Assembly: GCA_029262175.1 (NCBI GenBank)
Contig: JAJCZV010000048.1
Coordinates: 1-50,480 of the forward strand
DNA length: 50,480 nucleotides
Direction of reading: 5' to 3'
Source: Gemmatimonadota bacterium
GTDB taxonomy: Bacteria; Gemmatimonadota; Gemmatimonadetes; Palauibacterales; Palauibacteraceae
Shown here: positions 42,503 to 50,480 of the stretch, piece by piece
How positions within the stretch are numbered: position 1 is the first letter of the stretch
Layout: every line of letters starts with the position of its first letter
Notes under the pieces: model-generated
The model's input: the letters and a program-made list of their open reading frames with translations, nothing else
Told to the model about the DNA's origin: nothing
Databases searched by the model: none
Position numbers and translations under genes: made by a program

Positions 42503-44038
42503 TTGAGTCGTGTTCTCATCTTGGATTTCGGTTCGCAGTTTACGCAGCTCATAGCCAGGCGGATTCGTGAAGAGGGCGTCTTCTGCGAAGTGCACCCACC
42601 CACTCGAGACGCGGAGTGGATCCGGGCGTACGACCCGGCTGCCATCATTCTCTCGGGCGGTCCGGCCAGCGTGTACGACGAGGGCGTGCCCACCGCCGAC
42701 CTGGAGGTCCTTTCGATCGGGGTTCCGATTCTCGGCATCTGCTACGGGATGCAGCTCATCGCCCGTCTTCTCGGCGGCGATGTCGTGAAGGCCGACCGAC
42801 ACGAGTACGGCCGCGCCGAGTTCCAAGTGCAACGCGCGAGCGGACTGTTCGAAGGGTTCGCCAACGGCGACGCGACCCAAGTCTGGATGAGCCACGCGGA
42901 TTCGATGACGGAGCCACCCCCGGGCTTCCAGGTCTTGGGTAGGACCGAGAACTCGATCGCGGCCATCTGGTCCGAGGAGCGGGACATCTGGGGCGTCCAG
43001 TTTCACCCCGAAGTCGCGCACACGACGCGCGGCGACGAGATCATCCGAAACTTCCTGTTCGAGATTGCCGATTGCGAGCGGAACTGGACTCCGGCCAGCA
43101 TCATCGATCATCAGATCGCCACGATTCAAGAGAAGGTCGGCGGCGCAGAGGTCATCTGTGGGTTGTCCGGTGGGGTCGACAGCTCGGTGGCGGCGGCGTT
43201 GGTGCAGAAGGCCATCGGCGACCAGCTCACTTGTATCTTCGTCGACACGGGTTTGCTTCGAAAAAAAGAGCGAGCATCGGTCGAGAAAATCTACAGCGAT
43301 CACATGGGGCTGCGGGTGGAAGTGGTCGACGCCAGCGATCAGTTCTTGTCGCAGCTCGCGGGTATCGAGGACCCGGAGGAAAAGCGAACGCGGATCGGAC
43401 ATACCTTCATCGATGTGTTCGAAGAAGCCGCCGGTCGTTTCGGAGATGCGAAATTCTTGGTTCAAGGCACCCTCTATCCCGACGTGATCGAATCGGTGTC
43501 GGTGTGGGGTCCTTCGGTCACGATCAAGTCGCACCACAACGTGGGGGGGCTCCGCCCCGATCATCCGTTCGAACTCATCGAGCCTCTTCGCGAACTGTTC
43601 AAAGATGAAGTGCGGGCCGTCGGTCGAGAGCTCGGATTGGCCGAAGAGATTGTCGGCCGTCACCCGTTCCCCGGCCCTGGGCTCGCGATCAGAATTCTCG
43701 GAGCCGTCACGCGCGAGAAGCTCGACACGCTCCGCGAGGTCGACGCGATCTACATCGAGGAGATCCGAGCTTCCGGTCTGTACGACGACATTTGGCAGGC
43801 CTTCGCCGTCCTGCTTCCGGTCCGCTCGGTCGGCGTGATGGGAGATGCGCGGACGTACGAAAACGTGGTGGCGCTGCGAGCCGTGACGAGTCGAGACGGG
43901 ATGACGGCGGATTGGTTCCCGTTTCCACACGAGGCGCTGTCTCGCATTTCGAGTCGGATCATGAACGAGGTCGAAGGCGTGAATCGAGTCACGTACGACG
44001 TCTCATCGAAACCGCCGGCGACGATCGAGTGGGAGTGA
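42503..44038 (+). CDS. guaA: GMP synthase (glutamine-hydrolysing)
   Basis: Converts XMP to GMP with glutamine and ATP. The 511-residue protein has a class I glutamine amidotransferase domain with nucleophile Cys80 in GICYGMQL and the HPE near residue 170, an ATP pyrophosphatase domain with [10 protein letters not shown] from Ser222, and the C-terminal dimerisation domain ending in [12 protein letters not shown] start after GGGGGAGGGAA. Normal length. Confidence 0.97.
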   Translation: MSRVLILDFGSQFTQLIARRIREEGVFCEVHPPTRDAEWIRAYDPAAIILSGGPASVYDEGVPTADLEVLSIGVPILGICYGMQLIARLLGGDVVKADRHEYGRAEFQVQRASGLFEGFANGDATQVWMSHADSMTEPPPGFQVLGRTENSIAAIWSEERDIWGVQFHPEVAHTTRGDEIIRNFLFEIADCERNWTPASIIDHQIATIQEKVGGAEVICGLSGGVDSSVAAALVQKAIGDQLTCIFVDTGLLRKKERASVEKIYSDHMGLRVEVVDASDQFLSQLAGIEDPEEKRTRIGHTFIDVFEEAAGRFGDAKFLVQGTLYPDVIESVSVWGPSVTIKSHHNVGGLRPDHPFELIEPLRELFKDEVRAVGRELGLAEEIVGRHPFPGPGLAIRILGAVTREKLDTLREVDAIYIEEIRASGLYDDIWQAFAVLLPVRSVGVMGDARTYENVVALRAVTSRDGMTADWFPFPHEALSRISSRIMNEVEGVNRVTYDVSSKPPATIEWE

Positions 44039-44046
44039 CCCGAGCG

Positions 44047-44808
44047 ATGACTACGACATGCGATGACGTGAGCGCTTGGCTCGATGCGTACTTGGACGTC
44101 GACCGTATCGAGGACTACCCCGGTGCGCTCAACGGCCTGCAGGTTCAGGGGACGAGGCCGGTGCGACGGATCGCCGCGGCGACCGATGCCAGCTTGGCTA
44201 CGATCGAGCTCGCGATCGACGGCGATTGCGACCTCTTGTTGGTGCATCACGGATTGTTCTGGGGCGGCTCGGAGCGACTCGTAGGGCCGGCCTTCCGGCG
44301 GATTCGAAAACTGATCGAGTCCGGCACGGGCGTCTATTCGTCGCACCTGCCCCTCGATGTTCACGCTGAAGTGGGCAACAACGTGCTGTTGGGGGCGGCC
44401 CTCGGCATCGCGGAGCCGGATCGGTTCGGGACCTTCAAGGGCAACGAGGGCATCGGGGTGATCGGTTCGGTGTCGATCGACCGAGAGCGCTTGGTTTCGA
44501 ACATCGCCGAAGTATGTCAGAGCAAGCCGCTCGTCATCCCCGGTGGACCCTCAAAGGTACGTCGCCTCGCCATCATTACAGGAGGCGGCGGATCCATGCT
44601 TTCGGACGCCTCAGCCGCCGGCGCCGACACGTTCGTCACCGGAGAGGGCGGTCACCATACCTACCACGAGGCGATGGAGATCGGCTTGAACCTCATTTAC
44701 GCGGGCCACTATGCGACGGAAACGATCGGCGTCCGCGCGCTCGCGGAGAAGGTGGCGGAGAAGTTCGACCTCGACCACGTGTTTCTCGACGTGCCGACCG
44801 GGCTATAG
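44047..44808 (+). CDS. Nif3-like dinuclear metal-centre hexameric protein
   Basis: A 253-residue member of the Nif3/YbgI (DUF34/GTP cyclohydrolase I type 2-like) family, thought to bind two metals; the biochemical role is unsettled. Metal ligands are in LLVHHGLFWG, YSSHLPLDVH and GHYATETIG, and GEGGHHTYHEAME is a further family block. ATG at 44047 is chosen; a GTG at 44035 overlapping the guaA stop by four bases is equally possible. The downstream gap to the convergent mlaD contains a short inverted repeat (TCGACG at 44833 and CGTCGA at 44853) without T-tract. Confidence 0.85.
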   Translation: MTTTCDDVSAWLDAYLDVDRIEDYPGALNGLQVQGTRPVRRIAAATDASLATIELAIDGDCDLLLVHHGLFWGGSERLVGPAFRRIRKLIESGTGVYSSHLPLDVHAEVGNNVLLGAALGIAEPDRFGTFKGNEGIGVIGSVSIDRERLVSNIAEVCQSKPLVIPGGPSKVRRLAIITGGGGSMLSDASAAGADTFVTGEGGHHTYHEAMEIGLNLIYAGHYATETIGVRALAEKVAEKFDLDHVFLDVPTGL

Positions 44809-44865
44809 GTCGGCGACCGCCCAATGCTGCCGTCGACGTCGAAAACTCCCGGCGTCGATGTCGAA

Positions 44866-45789
44866 CTAGAAGACCGAGATCTTGATGTCCTTGAGATATC
44901 GGTCGGGGCGCTCGCGAATGTCTTTCGTGAGGATGGCGATCTCTTCGCTCGCGGCTTGCAGGTTCGCCAGCGTTTCGGTTAGTCCATCATAGAGAGCGTC
45001 ATCGGTCATCATCTTTCCGAGACTCCCCTCGCCGTCCGCCAGCCGCGTGGTGATGATCCGCAGCGATTCGCTGGTCTCGTCGAAGTTTTCGCTCGCGGCG
45101 GCCAACCGAGTGGAGAGGGTGTCGAGGTTGGCCAACGACCGATCGAGTTCGTCGGAACCCGTGAGTTCAGCGAGCTGAGCAGAAGCCGCGTTCATGTTCG
45201 TGACCAGGCTGTGGATCGCTTCGCGCTCGCTGGCCAACAAGCTCTCGAGCTGTCGCATGGTCGAAGCGAAGGCTTCCGAACTGGCGTTGAGGTTCTCCAC
45301 CATCCGCTCGCTGAGGACTTCCTCGGCCCGCTCGAGCAAAAGGTTGGTCTGATCCCCGAGCCCTGACGCCAGCGACGCGAGATCCGACGTGCTCCCGAGT
45401 TGGATGGTGTCGCCCTCGGCGAGTGAGGTGCTCGAACTCCCGGGCACCAAGTCGATCATCTGGGCGCCAAGGAATCCGGCCGGCTGGATGGTACCACGGG
45501 TATCGGCTGGCATGTCCACACGGGCGTAGAGCGTGAGGCTGAGTACCACACGGGAGGCCTGGAGACGAATCTCGTCCACATCGCCGACCTCGACCCCGCG
45601 GAGAAAGATTTTCGAGTCGGTCGTCACCTGCGAGGCGGTCGTCGCGACGCCCGTGAGACGCATCGACGGCTGACCGATCCGAAAGTCCGAAATCCAATAG
45701 AGGCCGACGACCAGGGTTGCGAGGGCCGCGAGAACCAGCGCACCTACCCGGAGTTCTGAACCTCGATCGCGCAGCCCAGGGTCCCTCAT
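44866..45789 (-). CDS. mlaD: MlaD-type MCE-domain lipid-transfer protein
   Basis: Periplasm-facing, membrane-anchored component of the Mla ABC system. The 307-residue protein has one membrane helix (about 14-34), the MCE domain (about 38-120, LRGVEVGDVDEIRL and GFLGAQMIDLVPG) and a long C-terminal helical region (about 130-300) that is longer than in E. coli MlaD and closer to the Mce-type tails. ATG start overlaps the mlaF stop by four bases. Operon lipoprotein-mlaE-mlaF-mlaD. Confidence 0.9.
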   Translation of the reverse strand: MRDPGLRDRGSELRVGALVLAALATLVVGLYWISDFRIGQPSMRLTGVATTASQVTTDSKIFLRGVEVGDVDEIRLQASRVVLSLTLYARVDMPADTRGTIQPAGFLGAQMIDLVPGSSSTSLAEGDTIQLGSTSDLASLASGLGDQTNLLLERAEEVLSERMVENLNASSEAFASTMRQLESLLASEREAIHSLVTNMNAASAQLAELTGSDELDRSLANLDTLSTRLAAASENFDETSESLRIITTRLADGEGSLGKMMTDDALYDGLTETLANLQAASEEIAILTKDIRERPDRYLKDIKISVF

Positions 45790-46532
45790 GCGACCCCCGC
45801 GACGGGCGTCGCATCGAGAAACTCTCGAACCGCGGCGTTATCCGTGGCTCTCAGCTCGTCCGGCGTCCCCTCCGCCTGGACCACTCCGGCGGACAACAGA
45901 ACGACCCGGTCGGCAAGGAAGAAGGCGGACTCGATGTCGTGCGTGACCACGATACTGGTCGCGTCGATCTCACGACTCACCCGCGCGATGAGTTCGTTGA
46001 TTCGCGTCGCATTGATGGGATCGAGGCCAGTTGTCGGCTCATCGTAGAGGATGTAGCGCCGTTTCCCGATGATCGCGCGTGCGATGGCCACCCTCCTCAG
46101 CATGCCGCCCGACAGTTCGGCAGGTAACAGCTCCATGACCGCTTGGTCCAGGTTTACTTGCTCCAACGCCGAGCGCGCCAGGGCGGCGCATTCCTCAGCC
46201 CGGCCGTCGCAGTACCCCGGTGGGAGACCCATAAACAGGTTCCCCCTGACGGTGAGGGAATCGAACAGCGCCGAGTTTTGGAATACATAGGCGATTCGCG
46301 ACCGGATTTTGCCGATCTCTTCCCGGTTCGCATTGGGTACCGAAATGCCGTCCACGATCACGTCGCCGCGGTCGGGGTCCATGAGGCCGACGATATGCTT
46401 TAGGAGCACGCTCTTTCCCGTGCCCGAGGGCCCCATGATGGCGAGGGTCTCACCGGACCGCACCCGCAGGTTGACGCCAGCAAGGACCTGTTTGCCACCT
46501 AATTCTTTATGTAGATCGACGATCTCGATCAC
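45786..46532 (-). CDS. mlaF: MlaF-type ABC transporter ATP-binding protein
   Basis: ATPase of the phospholipid transport system. The 248-residue protein has Walker A GPSGTGKS, signature ELSGGMLRRVAIARA, Walker B YILYDEPTTGLDP and the H-loop VVTHDIESAF. Start is GTG, overlapping the mlaE stop by four bases. The pairing with MlaE and MlaD supports the assignment to the Mla/Mce class. Confidence 0.93.
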   Translation of the reverse strand: MIEIVDLHKELGGKQVLAGVNLRVRSGETLAIMGPSGTGKSVLLKHIVGLMDPDRGDVIVDGISVPNANREEIGKIRSRIAYVFQNSALFDSLTVRGNLFMGLPPGYCDGRAEECAALARSALEQVNLDQAVMELLPAELSGGMLRRVAIARAIIGKRRYILYDEPTTGLDPINATRINELIARVSREIDATSIVVTHDIESAFFLADRVVLLSAGVVQAEGTPDELRATDNAAVREFLDATPVAGVA

Positions 46533-47314
46533 GTGAGTGCCTTGTAAACCGGTGCGAGAACGACATCGAGAATCATGATGCCCACGATAATTGCGACGAC
46601 CGCGGACGTCGCGGTCCGACCCACGCCAGCTGCGCCGCCCCCTGCGCGGAGCCCGACGTAGCTGGCGACGAACGTGATGGTAAACCCGAACGCGACGGCT
46701 TTCACGAGCGAATAAACCAACGCTGCGTGATGATAGTACCCGCGGGCTCCCGAGGCGTATTGATCGGGGGTAAGGCCCAGCAGAGTGGTGGAGATCGCGA
46801 ACCCGGAGAAGATCCCCATGGCATTGGCCATGATCACGAGGGGCACGAGGATGATCGTGCCCGCGACGACTCGAGGAACCACGAGTTCGACCACCGGGTC
46901 CCGGCCGAGCGTGAGCAGGGCGTCGATTTGGTTGGTCACCTTCATGGTGCCGAGCTCAGCTCCGATCCCGGCGCCCATCCGCCCAGCGAGAACGATGGCG
47001 GTGAGGACGGGACCGAGCTCGGTCAGCATCCCGGCCACCACGCCGCCGGCGACGATTTCGACCGGGAGGCCGGGCGACAGCTGCTGGCTCGTCTGTTGAG
47101 CCATGACGACGCCGGACAAAGCGCCCATCAGAAGTACGAGGCCCAGCCCTTCGACCCCGATCCGTTTCGCCTGGACGAACGACTCGGCCAACCAGTCCTT
47201 CGGCTTCCGCAGTGCGAGGATCGTGACCCAAAGCAGCAATCCAGCCCGTCCGGAATGGAGCGCCGCCATACGTACGGAGTGGCCAAGCCGCGCCACGAGT
47301 TCGGTTGGGTTCAC
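46529..47314 (-). CDS. mlaE: MlaE-type ABC transporter permease
   Basis: Inner-membrane permease of the phospholipid transport system. The 261-residue protein contains the family block ELGPVLTAIVLAGRMGAGIGAELGTMKVTNQIDAL and about five to six membrane helices (the block is split here for length: ELGPVLTAIVLAGRMG, then AELGTMKVT). GTG start, overlapping the stop of the upstream lipoprotein gene by four bases. Confidence 0.93.
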   Translation of the reverse strand: MNPTELVARLGHSVRMAALHSGRAGLLLWVTILALRKPKDWLAESFVQAKRIGVEGLGLVLLMGALSGVVMAQQTSQQLSPGLPVEIVAGGVVAGMLTELGPVLTAIVLAGRMGAGIGAELGTMKVTNQIDALLTLGRDPVVELVVPRVVAGTIILVPLVIMANAMGIFSGFAISTTLLGLTPDQYASGARGYYHHAALVYSLVKAVAFGFTITFVASYVGLRAGGGAAGVGRTATSAVVAIIVGIMILDVVLAPVYKALT

Positions 47315-47691
47315 CGGCCGGAAGTCCCGTCTGCCAGAGAATCCAAACGCAGCATTCCATCGCGTCCGTCCGAATCCCGCGTCCCGTCGAGCGCTTCGAC
47401 CCGCAGCCGCACGGCCTCCCAGATCCTCTCCATACGATCCACTTCGGCACCGTGCCGGTCTGCGAACTCCAGCAACTCGGCCCCCGTCACCCCGAACTCC
47501 TCGAGGACGGCGGCCCGCAAAGAATCATCTTGCGGGGTTCCCTCGAACTGTACCCGCGACCACGTGAGTCGTGCGACGACCTCCACGTACTGGTCTTCAC
47601 TCAGCGCGGTAGTCGTTCCGTTGCAGGCGGCGCCCGAAGCGCACGCGATGAACAGCGACAGCGTCGCGATGACCCTACCCCGTCCGCTCAC
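47311..47691 (-). CDS. Small lipoprotein, DUF4296-like
   Basis: A 126-residue protein starting at GTG with MSGRGRVIATLSLFIACASG, a signal peptide with lipobox ASGAAC, so it should be lipid-anchored. The mature part (LSEDQYVEVVARL, EEFGVTGAELLEFADRH) resembles the helical DUF4296 proteins of Bacteroidetes, a call made from memory. It lies directly in front of mlaE with a four-base overlap and 25 bases after the OPT gene, so a role in envelope lipid traffic is plausible but not shown. Longer upstream starts would run into the OPT gene and are unlikely. Confidence 0.65.
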   Translation of the reverse strand: MSGRGRVIATLSLFIACASGAACNGTTTALSEDQYVEVVARLTWSRVQFEGTPQDDSLRAAVLEEFGVTGAELLEFADRHGAEVDRMERIWEAVRLRVEALDGTRDSDGRDGMLRLDSLADGTSGR

Positions 47692-47716
47692 TCGCTTGAA
47701 CGCAGTGAAACGCGCA

Positions 47717-49768
47717 TCAGTCGCTTGAACGTAGGGAAACTCGATAGAGCCAAAACGTGAATCCGATGCCAGCGGCCATGCCGATGACTTTGGCGAAGTT
47801 CTCGAAACCGGCCGGGGCGATGTTGAGGACGTCGGTGCTCTGCGCCGCCGCAAAGGGAATCGCCAGTAGAATCCCCACCAGCGCCTCGCCGGTGATCAGT
47901 CCCGATGCGAACAGGAGACCCCGTTGGCTCGCGCCTGCCAGCGCATCGTCATCCCCGCCTGATTTCCGGATCGCGCGCGCGACCAGCCACGCGACGACGC
48001 CACCGGCAAAGATCGGCACTTCGAGTTCGAGCGGTAGATAGATCCCTACGGCGACAGCGAGGACGGGGACTCGGATCTCTGACCCGCGCGCCTCGAGCGT
48101 CTTGTCGAGCACGATGACCGCGATCGCGATCAAGGCCCCCACCGTGATCATGTTCCACGGCAGGTTACGCGAGAACACCCCGTCCGCGACCGACGCCATT
48201 AGCGTGGCCTGTGGTGCGGTCAGCATCTCGGCGGCGTCCATACCCGCGCGGGGAAAACTCCCGCCGAGTCCATAGGCGTTGTATAGAAGGCTGAGGATCG
48301 GTGCGATCGCGAACGCCGCAGCCACGACGCCGAGAATCTGCATGATCTGCTGTCGATAGGGGGTCGCGCCAAGAATCCGGCCGGCCTTGAGGTCCTGCAT
48401 GTTGTCGCCGGCGATGGCCGCTGCGCAGGCTACGACGGCCCCGACCAAGATGGCGGTTGCGGCCGCAGACAGCGCTTGCGGACCCGAGACGGTGAAGTCG
48501 ATCTGCGATCCGAACAGGAAATAAAGCAGAAGCGAGATGGCGAGAATCGTCGCGATGGTCACGCCGGAGATGGGGTTGTTTGAAGAGCCGACCAGTCCCG
48601 CCATGTAGCCGGCCACCGACGCAAACAGAAAACCGGCCGTGAGCGCGAACACCGTCCCGAGTGCGAGCGCCGCCCAGTAGAGACCTGCTGTGATCCCGAG
48701 GGCCGACCGGTCCACCACCAGCATGAACACAAGCAGAATCGGGAGGGCCAAGGCGAGCGTACCGATGCCGACGAACGTGATCGGAGTGTCCTGCTCGGTG
48801 CGGGGTACGGCGCTTCCACCGCCACCCGTACGCGCCGTCCGAACGGCCTCGAGAGAGGATTTAACGCCGTCACGGATCGGTCCGATCAAGGACAGCAGCG
48901 CCCACACGCCACCCACCACCATCGCGCCGACGCCCATGAAGCGGATCCGCGCGCTCCAGATCGCTTGGGCAGCGGCGTACCCCTCGCTCTCGCCCACGAT
49001 TTCGGCGACCGTGGCTGGATCCGCGGTGGCCATGAAGATCGGAATCCCAAACAGCCAGGACATGAGCCCACCAGCGAGAATGAGGGCTCCGACCAGCGGT
49101 CCGACGATGTATCCGACGCCCAGGAGTGCGGGGGAGAGGTCGGTCCCGAAGGCAAAGATCGACTGACCGGCCGTTACCGATCCCTCGACGGAGCCCCGGG
49201 CGATCTTCAGCCCGGTCTGGGACAACTTCAGCAGCGCCGCTGAAAGTCCGCCGATCGCGATGAGCTTCGCACCCGAGCCGCCTTCCTCTCCGGCCTTCAA
49301 GACCTCGGCGGTCGCGACCCCTTCGGGAAAGCGGAGGTCGGCTTCGACGATGAGGGCGCGTCGGAGCGGAATCGTGAAGAGCACGCCCAGGATGCCGCCG
49401 CAGAGGGCGATTCCCATCGTGGGAAGAAACGGAAACCCGGACCAGTGACCGAGGAGGATCAGAGCGGGGAAGGTGAAGATCACCCCTGCGGCCAACGATT
49501 CTCCAGCCGAGGCCGCCGTCTGCACGATGTTGTTCTCGAGGATGTTGTGCTCTCGAAACATCCGCAGGATGGCCATCGAGATCACGGCGGCCGGGATCGA
49601 TGCAGACACCGTCAGACCCACCTTGAGCCCGAGGTAGGCGTTGGCTCCGGCAAGAAGCGCGGAGAGGGCCACGCCCAGAATCACCGCCTTGACCGTGATC
49701 TCGGGGAGGCTCTGAGAGGCGGGGATATACGGGCTGAACTGGTCCTTACCCGCCTTCTGGTCAGCCAT
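47717..49768 (-). CDS. OPT-family oligopeptide/metal-chelate transporter
   Basis: A 683-residue membrane protein with about 14 to 16 helices. The family blocks NAYLGLKVGLTVSASIPAAV, ILENNIVQTAASAGESLAAG and RFPEGVATAEVLKAGEE are intact at the N-terminus, and a SNNPISGVTIATI block lies in the second half. OPT proteins import peptides or metal-siderophore complexes; the substrate here is unknown. ATG at 49768. A 29-base inverted repeat sits 25 bases before the start. Confidence 0.92.
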   Translation of the reverse strand: MADQKAGKDQFSPYIPASQSLPEITVKAVILGVALSALLAGANAYLGLKVGLTVSASIPAAVISMAILRMFREHNILENNIVQTAASAGESLAAGVIFTFPALILLGHWSGFPFLPTMGIALCGGILGVLFTIPLRRALIVEADLRFPEGVATAEVLKAGEEGGSGAKLIAIGGLSAALLKLSQTGLKIARGSVEGSVTAGQSIFAFGTDLSPALLGVGYIVGPLVGALILAGGLMSWLFGIPIFMATADPATVAEIVGESEGYAAAQAIWSARIRFMGVGAMVVGGVWALLSLIGPIRDGVKSSLEAVRTARTGGGGSAVPRTEQDTPITFVGIGTLALALPILLVFMLVVDRSALGITAGLYWAALALGTVFALTAGFLFASVAGYMAGLVGSSNNPISGVTIATILAISLLLYFLFGSQIDFTVSGPQALSAAATAILVGAVVACAAAIAGDNMQDLKAGRILGATPYRQQIMQILGVVAAAFAIAPILSLLYNAYGLGGSFPRAGMDAAEMLTAPQATLMASVADGVFSRNLPWNMITVGALIAIAVIVLDKTLEARGSEIRVPVLAVAVGIYLPLELEVPIFAGGVVAWLVARAIRKSGGDDDALAGASQRGLLFASGLITGEALVGILLAIPFAAAQSTDVLNIAPAGFENFAKVIGMAAGIGFTFWLYRVSLRSSD

Positions 49769-49792
49769 GGGATTCTCGATCCAGGTTCGCGA

Positions 49793-49821
49793 GGTGCGGG
49801 CGAGTCTCCATCTCCCGCACC
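49793..49821. promoter_or_regulatory. Inverted repeat upstream of the OPT transporter gene
   Basis: GGTGCGGG, 13 bases, CCCGCACC: perfect 8-bp arms, ending 25 bases before the OPT start codon. A metal- or peptide-responsive operator or an mRNA hairpin would fit; no known consensus is matched. Confidence 0.45.
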
Positions 49822-49986
49822 ATACGGGGAAACAGCCGTGTGGAGGCTAGTTTGGCCGGTAGTGGTGGTCAAGCTGTTCCAGGTCGGGAGAGGCGTGCGC
49901 CGAGGCGATCGCTGGGGTCCGCCCGCCCGCGGATATGCCGATGTGGCAGCGAGCGCACCGGGCGCCGGCGGCGGGCCCGCCTCATC

Positions 49987-50007
49987 GGCGGTCGATCCGC
50001 CCTTTTT
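49987..50007 (+). terminator. Terminator-like stem upstream of hsp20
   Basis: GGCGG, loop TCGAT, CCGCC followed by CTTTTT. Five pairs only. No forward gene lies just upstream, so it could end an unseen small transcript or act within an hsp20 leader. Confidence 0.4.
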
Positions 50008-50092
50008 GTCGCGAACGTGTCGAAATACCGCCGGGGGGGGACGTTTTTCAGGGCATATGACTTGCCCCTTGGGAGCACCACGAGAAGCTGGA

Positions 50093-50119
50093 ATGAACCG
50101 ACGAACGAGGTCAACGTGA
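50093..50119 (+). CDS. Possible eight-codon upstream ORF before hsp20
   Basis: ATG at 50093 reads MNRRTRST and stops at a TGA that overlaps the hsp20 GTG start (GTGA). Such an arrangement could couple translation of hsp20 to the short frame, but chance is a fair explanation. Confidence 0.3.
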   Translation: MNRRTRST

Positions 50120-50480
50120 CGAACGAGACCCAGGACAAGAAGGAAGAGCAGGGGCACGAAGAGATGGAGCAGGGTGCCGAAGAGAGCCGCTCGGAAGGAT
50201 GGGCTCCTTGGGGCAACACCTTCTCCGAGCTGCAAGAGGCGGTCGGCGGCCTGGTCGACGGTGCGCTTCGCAGCGTGGCCCCAGGCTCCGGGCGCTTCCC
50301 ACGTTACGATCTCATACAGATCCCGAACTCGGGCTATCGGGTGTTGCTCGACCTCCCCGGTCTCGACAAGGCTGACGTCGAGGTGACCATTGCCAACGGC
50401 GAACTCACCATCGCCGGCGAGCGGAGTCGTCCGCCGCTTCCCGAGGGCGCGGAGGTTCAACGTAGCGAACGGGCCTACGG
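50116..50480 (+). CDS. Hsp20/alpha-crystallin small heat-shock protein, partial
   Basis: ATP-independent chaperone that holds unfolded proteins. The first 121 residues are present and the gene leaves the right edge. After a charged, disordered N-terminus (about 1-60, rich in E and Q), the alpha-crystallin domain starts with YRVLLDLPGLDKADVEVT and NGELTIAGER, and the visible end RSERAYG is the typical lead-in to the next strand. The GTG start follows GAGG at six bases. No CIRCE element was seen upstream. Confidence 0.88.
   Translation, partial: MTNETQDKKEEQGHEEMEQGAEESRSEGWAPWGNTFSELQEAVGGLVDGALRSVAPGSGRFPRYDLIQIPNSGYRVLLDLPGLDKADVEVTIANGELTIAGERSRPPLPEGAEVQRSERAY

Larger units (their letters stand above)
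49769..50115. other. 347-base divergent region between the OPT gene and hsp20
   Basis: Contains no recognised gene. It holds the inverted repeat near the OPT start, a GC palindrome GGCGGGCCCGCC (about 49969-49980), a short stem with T-tract at 49987-50007, a run of eight G at 50033-50040 and an AT-rich patch GCATATGACTT at about 50053-50063 that may contain a -10 box for hsp20. Confidence 0.5.

Noticed and set aside
42059..43930. 623-codon minus-strand frame opposite hisS and guaA
   Set aside because: Crosses two genuine genes, no similarity to known families and no ribosome site.
44833..44858. Inverted repeat between the Nif3-like gene and mlaD as a bidirectional terminator
   Set aside because: Only six pairs and no T-tract on either strand.
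47692..47853. Longer start for the small lipoprotein
   Set aside because: It would overlap the OPT gene by over 130 bases and bury the signal peptide internally.
1..50480. CRISPR arrays, tRNA/rRNA genes, prophage or defence systems
   Set aside because: No regularly spaced repeats, cloverleaf tRNA sequence, rRNA or characteristic defence or phage protein was found; the cloverleaf-like element at 39043 lacks tRNA features.

Overview
The window is a GC-rich, densely packed bacterial chromosome segment made almost entirely of housekeeping genes. Outer-membrane lipid transport genes (mlaEFD) and two lipobox proteins point to a diderm, and the full mreBCD-mrdA-rodA set points to a rod. A protein with N-terminal membrane helices followed by a sulfatase-modifying-factor domain and an alpha/beta hydrolase, a GlmU-like/ManC pair, and the general gene order fit a Gemmatimonadota-like lineage. 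That placement is an inference from memory and was not tested by a tree.

Layout. 1-2247 (-): a membrane-anchored formylglycine-generating-enzyme-like/hydrolase fusion that runs off the left edge. 2513-7935 (+): thiI, uppS, cdsA, dxr, rseP (tRNA thiolation/thiamine, undecaprenyl-PP, CDP-diacylglycerol, MEP isoprenoid pathway, regulated membrane proteolysis). 7928-11003 (-): manC, a GlmU-like protein and a metallo-beta-lactamase-fold protein, joined by 4-base overlaps. 11161-16610 (+): a small lipoprotein, serS, a histidine kinase and a UvrD/PcrA helicase. 16613-17074 (-): a DUF948 protein. 17288-19374 (+): murA and pgeF, closed by a good intrinsic terminator. 19579-29748 (+): the translation and RNA-processing cluster rimP-nusA-ylxQ-infB-ylxP-rbfA-truB-ribF-rpsO-pnp, with a near-consensus promoter inside ribF for rpsO. 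29806-32237 (+): an M16 peptidase and alanine dehydrogenase. 32574-38078 (+): mreB, mreC, mreD, mrdA, rodA (cell elongation). 38209-41073 (+): accD, a 253-bp inverted-repeat element, folC and a bacilliredoxin, ending in a strong terminator. 41192-44808 (+): hisS, guaA and a Nif3-like gene. 44866-49768 (-): OPT transporter, small lipoprotein, mlaE, mlaF, mlaD. 50116-end (+): an Hsp20 gene cut by the right edge.

Genes inside clusters are tightly coupled: at least twelve junctions are 4-base overlaps of the ATGA, GTGA or TTGA type, and start codons are a mixture with many GTG and about nine TTG. No rRNA, tRNA, CRISPR array, prophage or complete insertion sequence was seen.

The most unusual object is the 253-bp element at 39043-39295. 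It has 23-bp perfect terminal inverted repeats flanked by TA, three internal hairpins and two pairs of short direct repeats. It sits exactly at the accD stop codon and just before folC, whose start codon cannot be found in the expected place. Other points worth attention are a MurA with Asp instead of the catalytic Cys, a YlxQ gene whose conserved N-terminus precedes any usual start codon and follows a perfect hairpin, and palindrome-rich leaders before rpsO and pnp.
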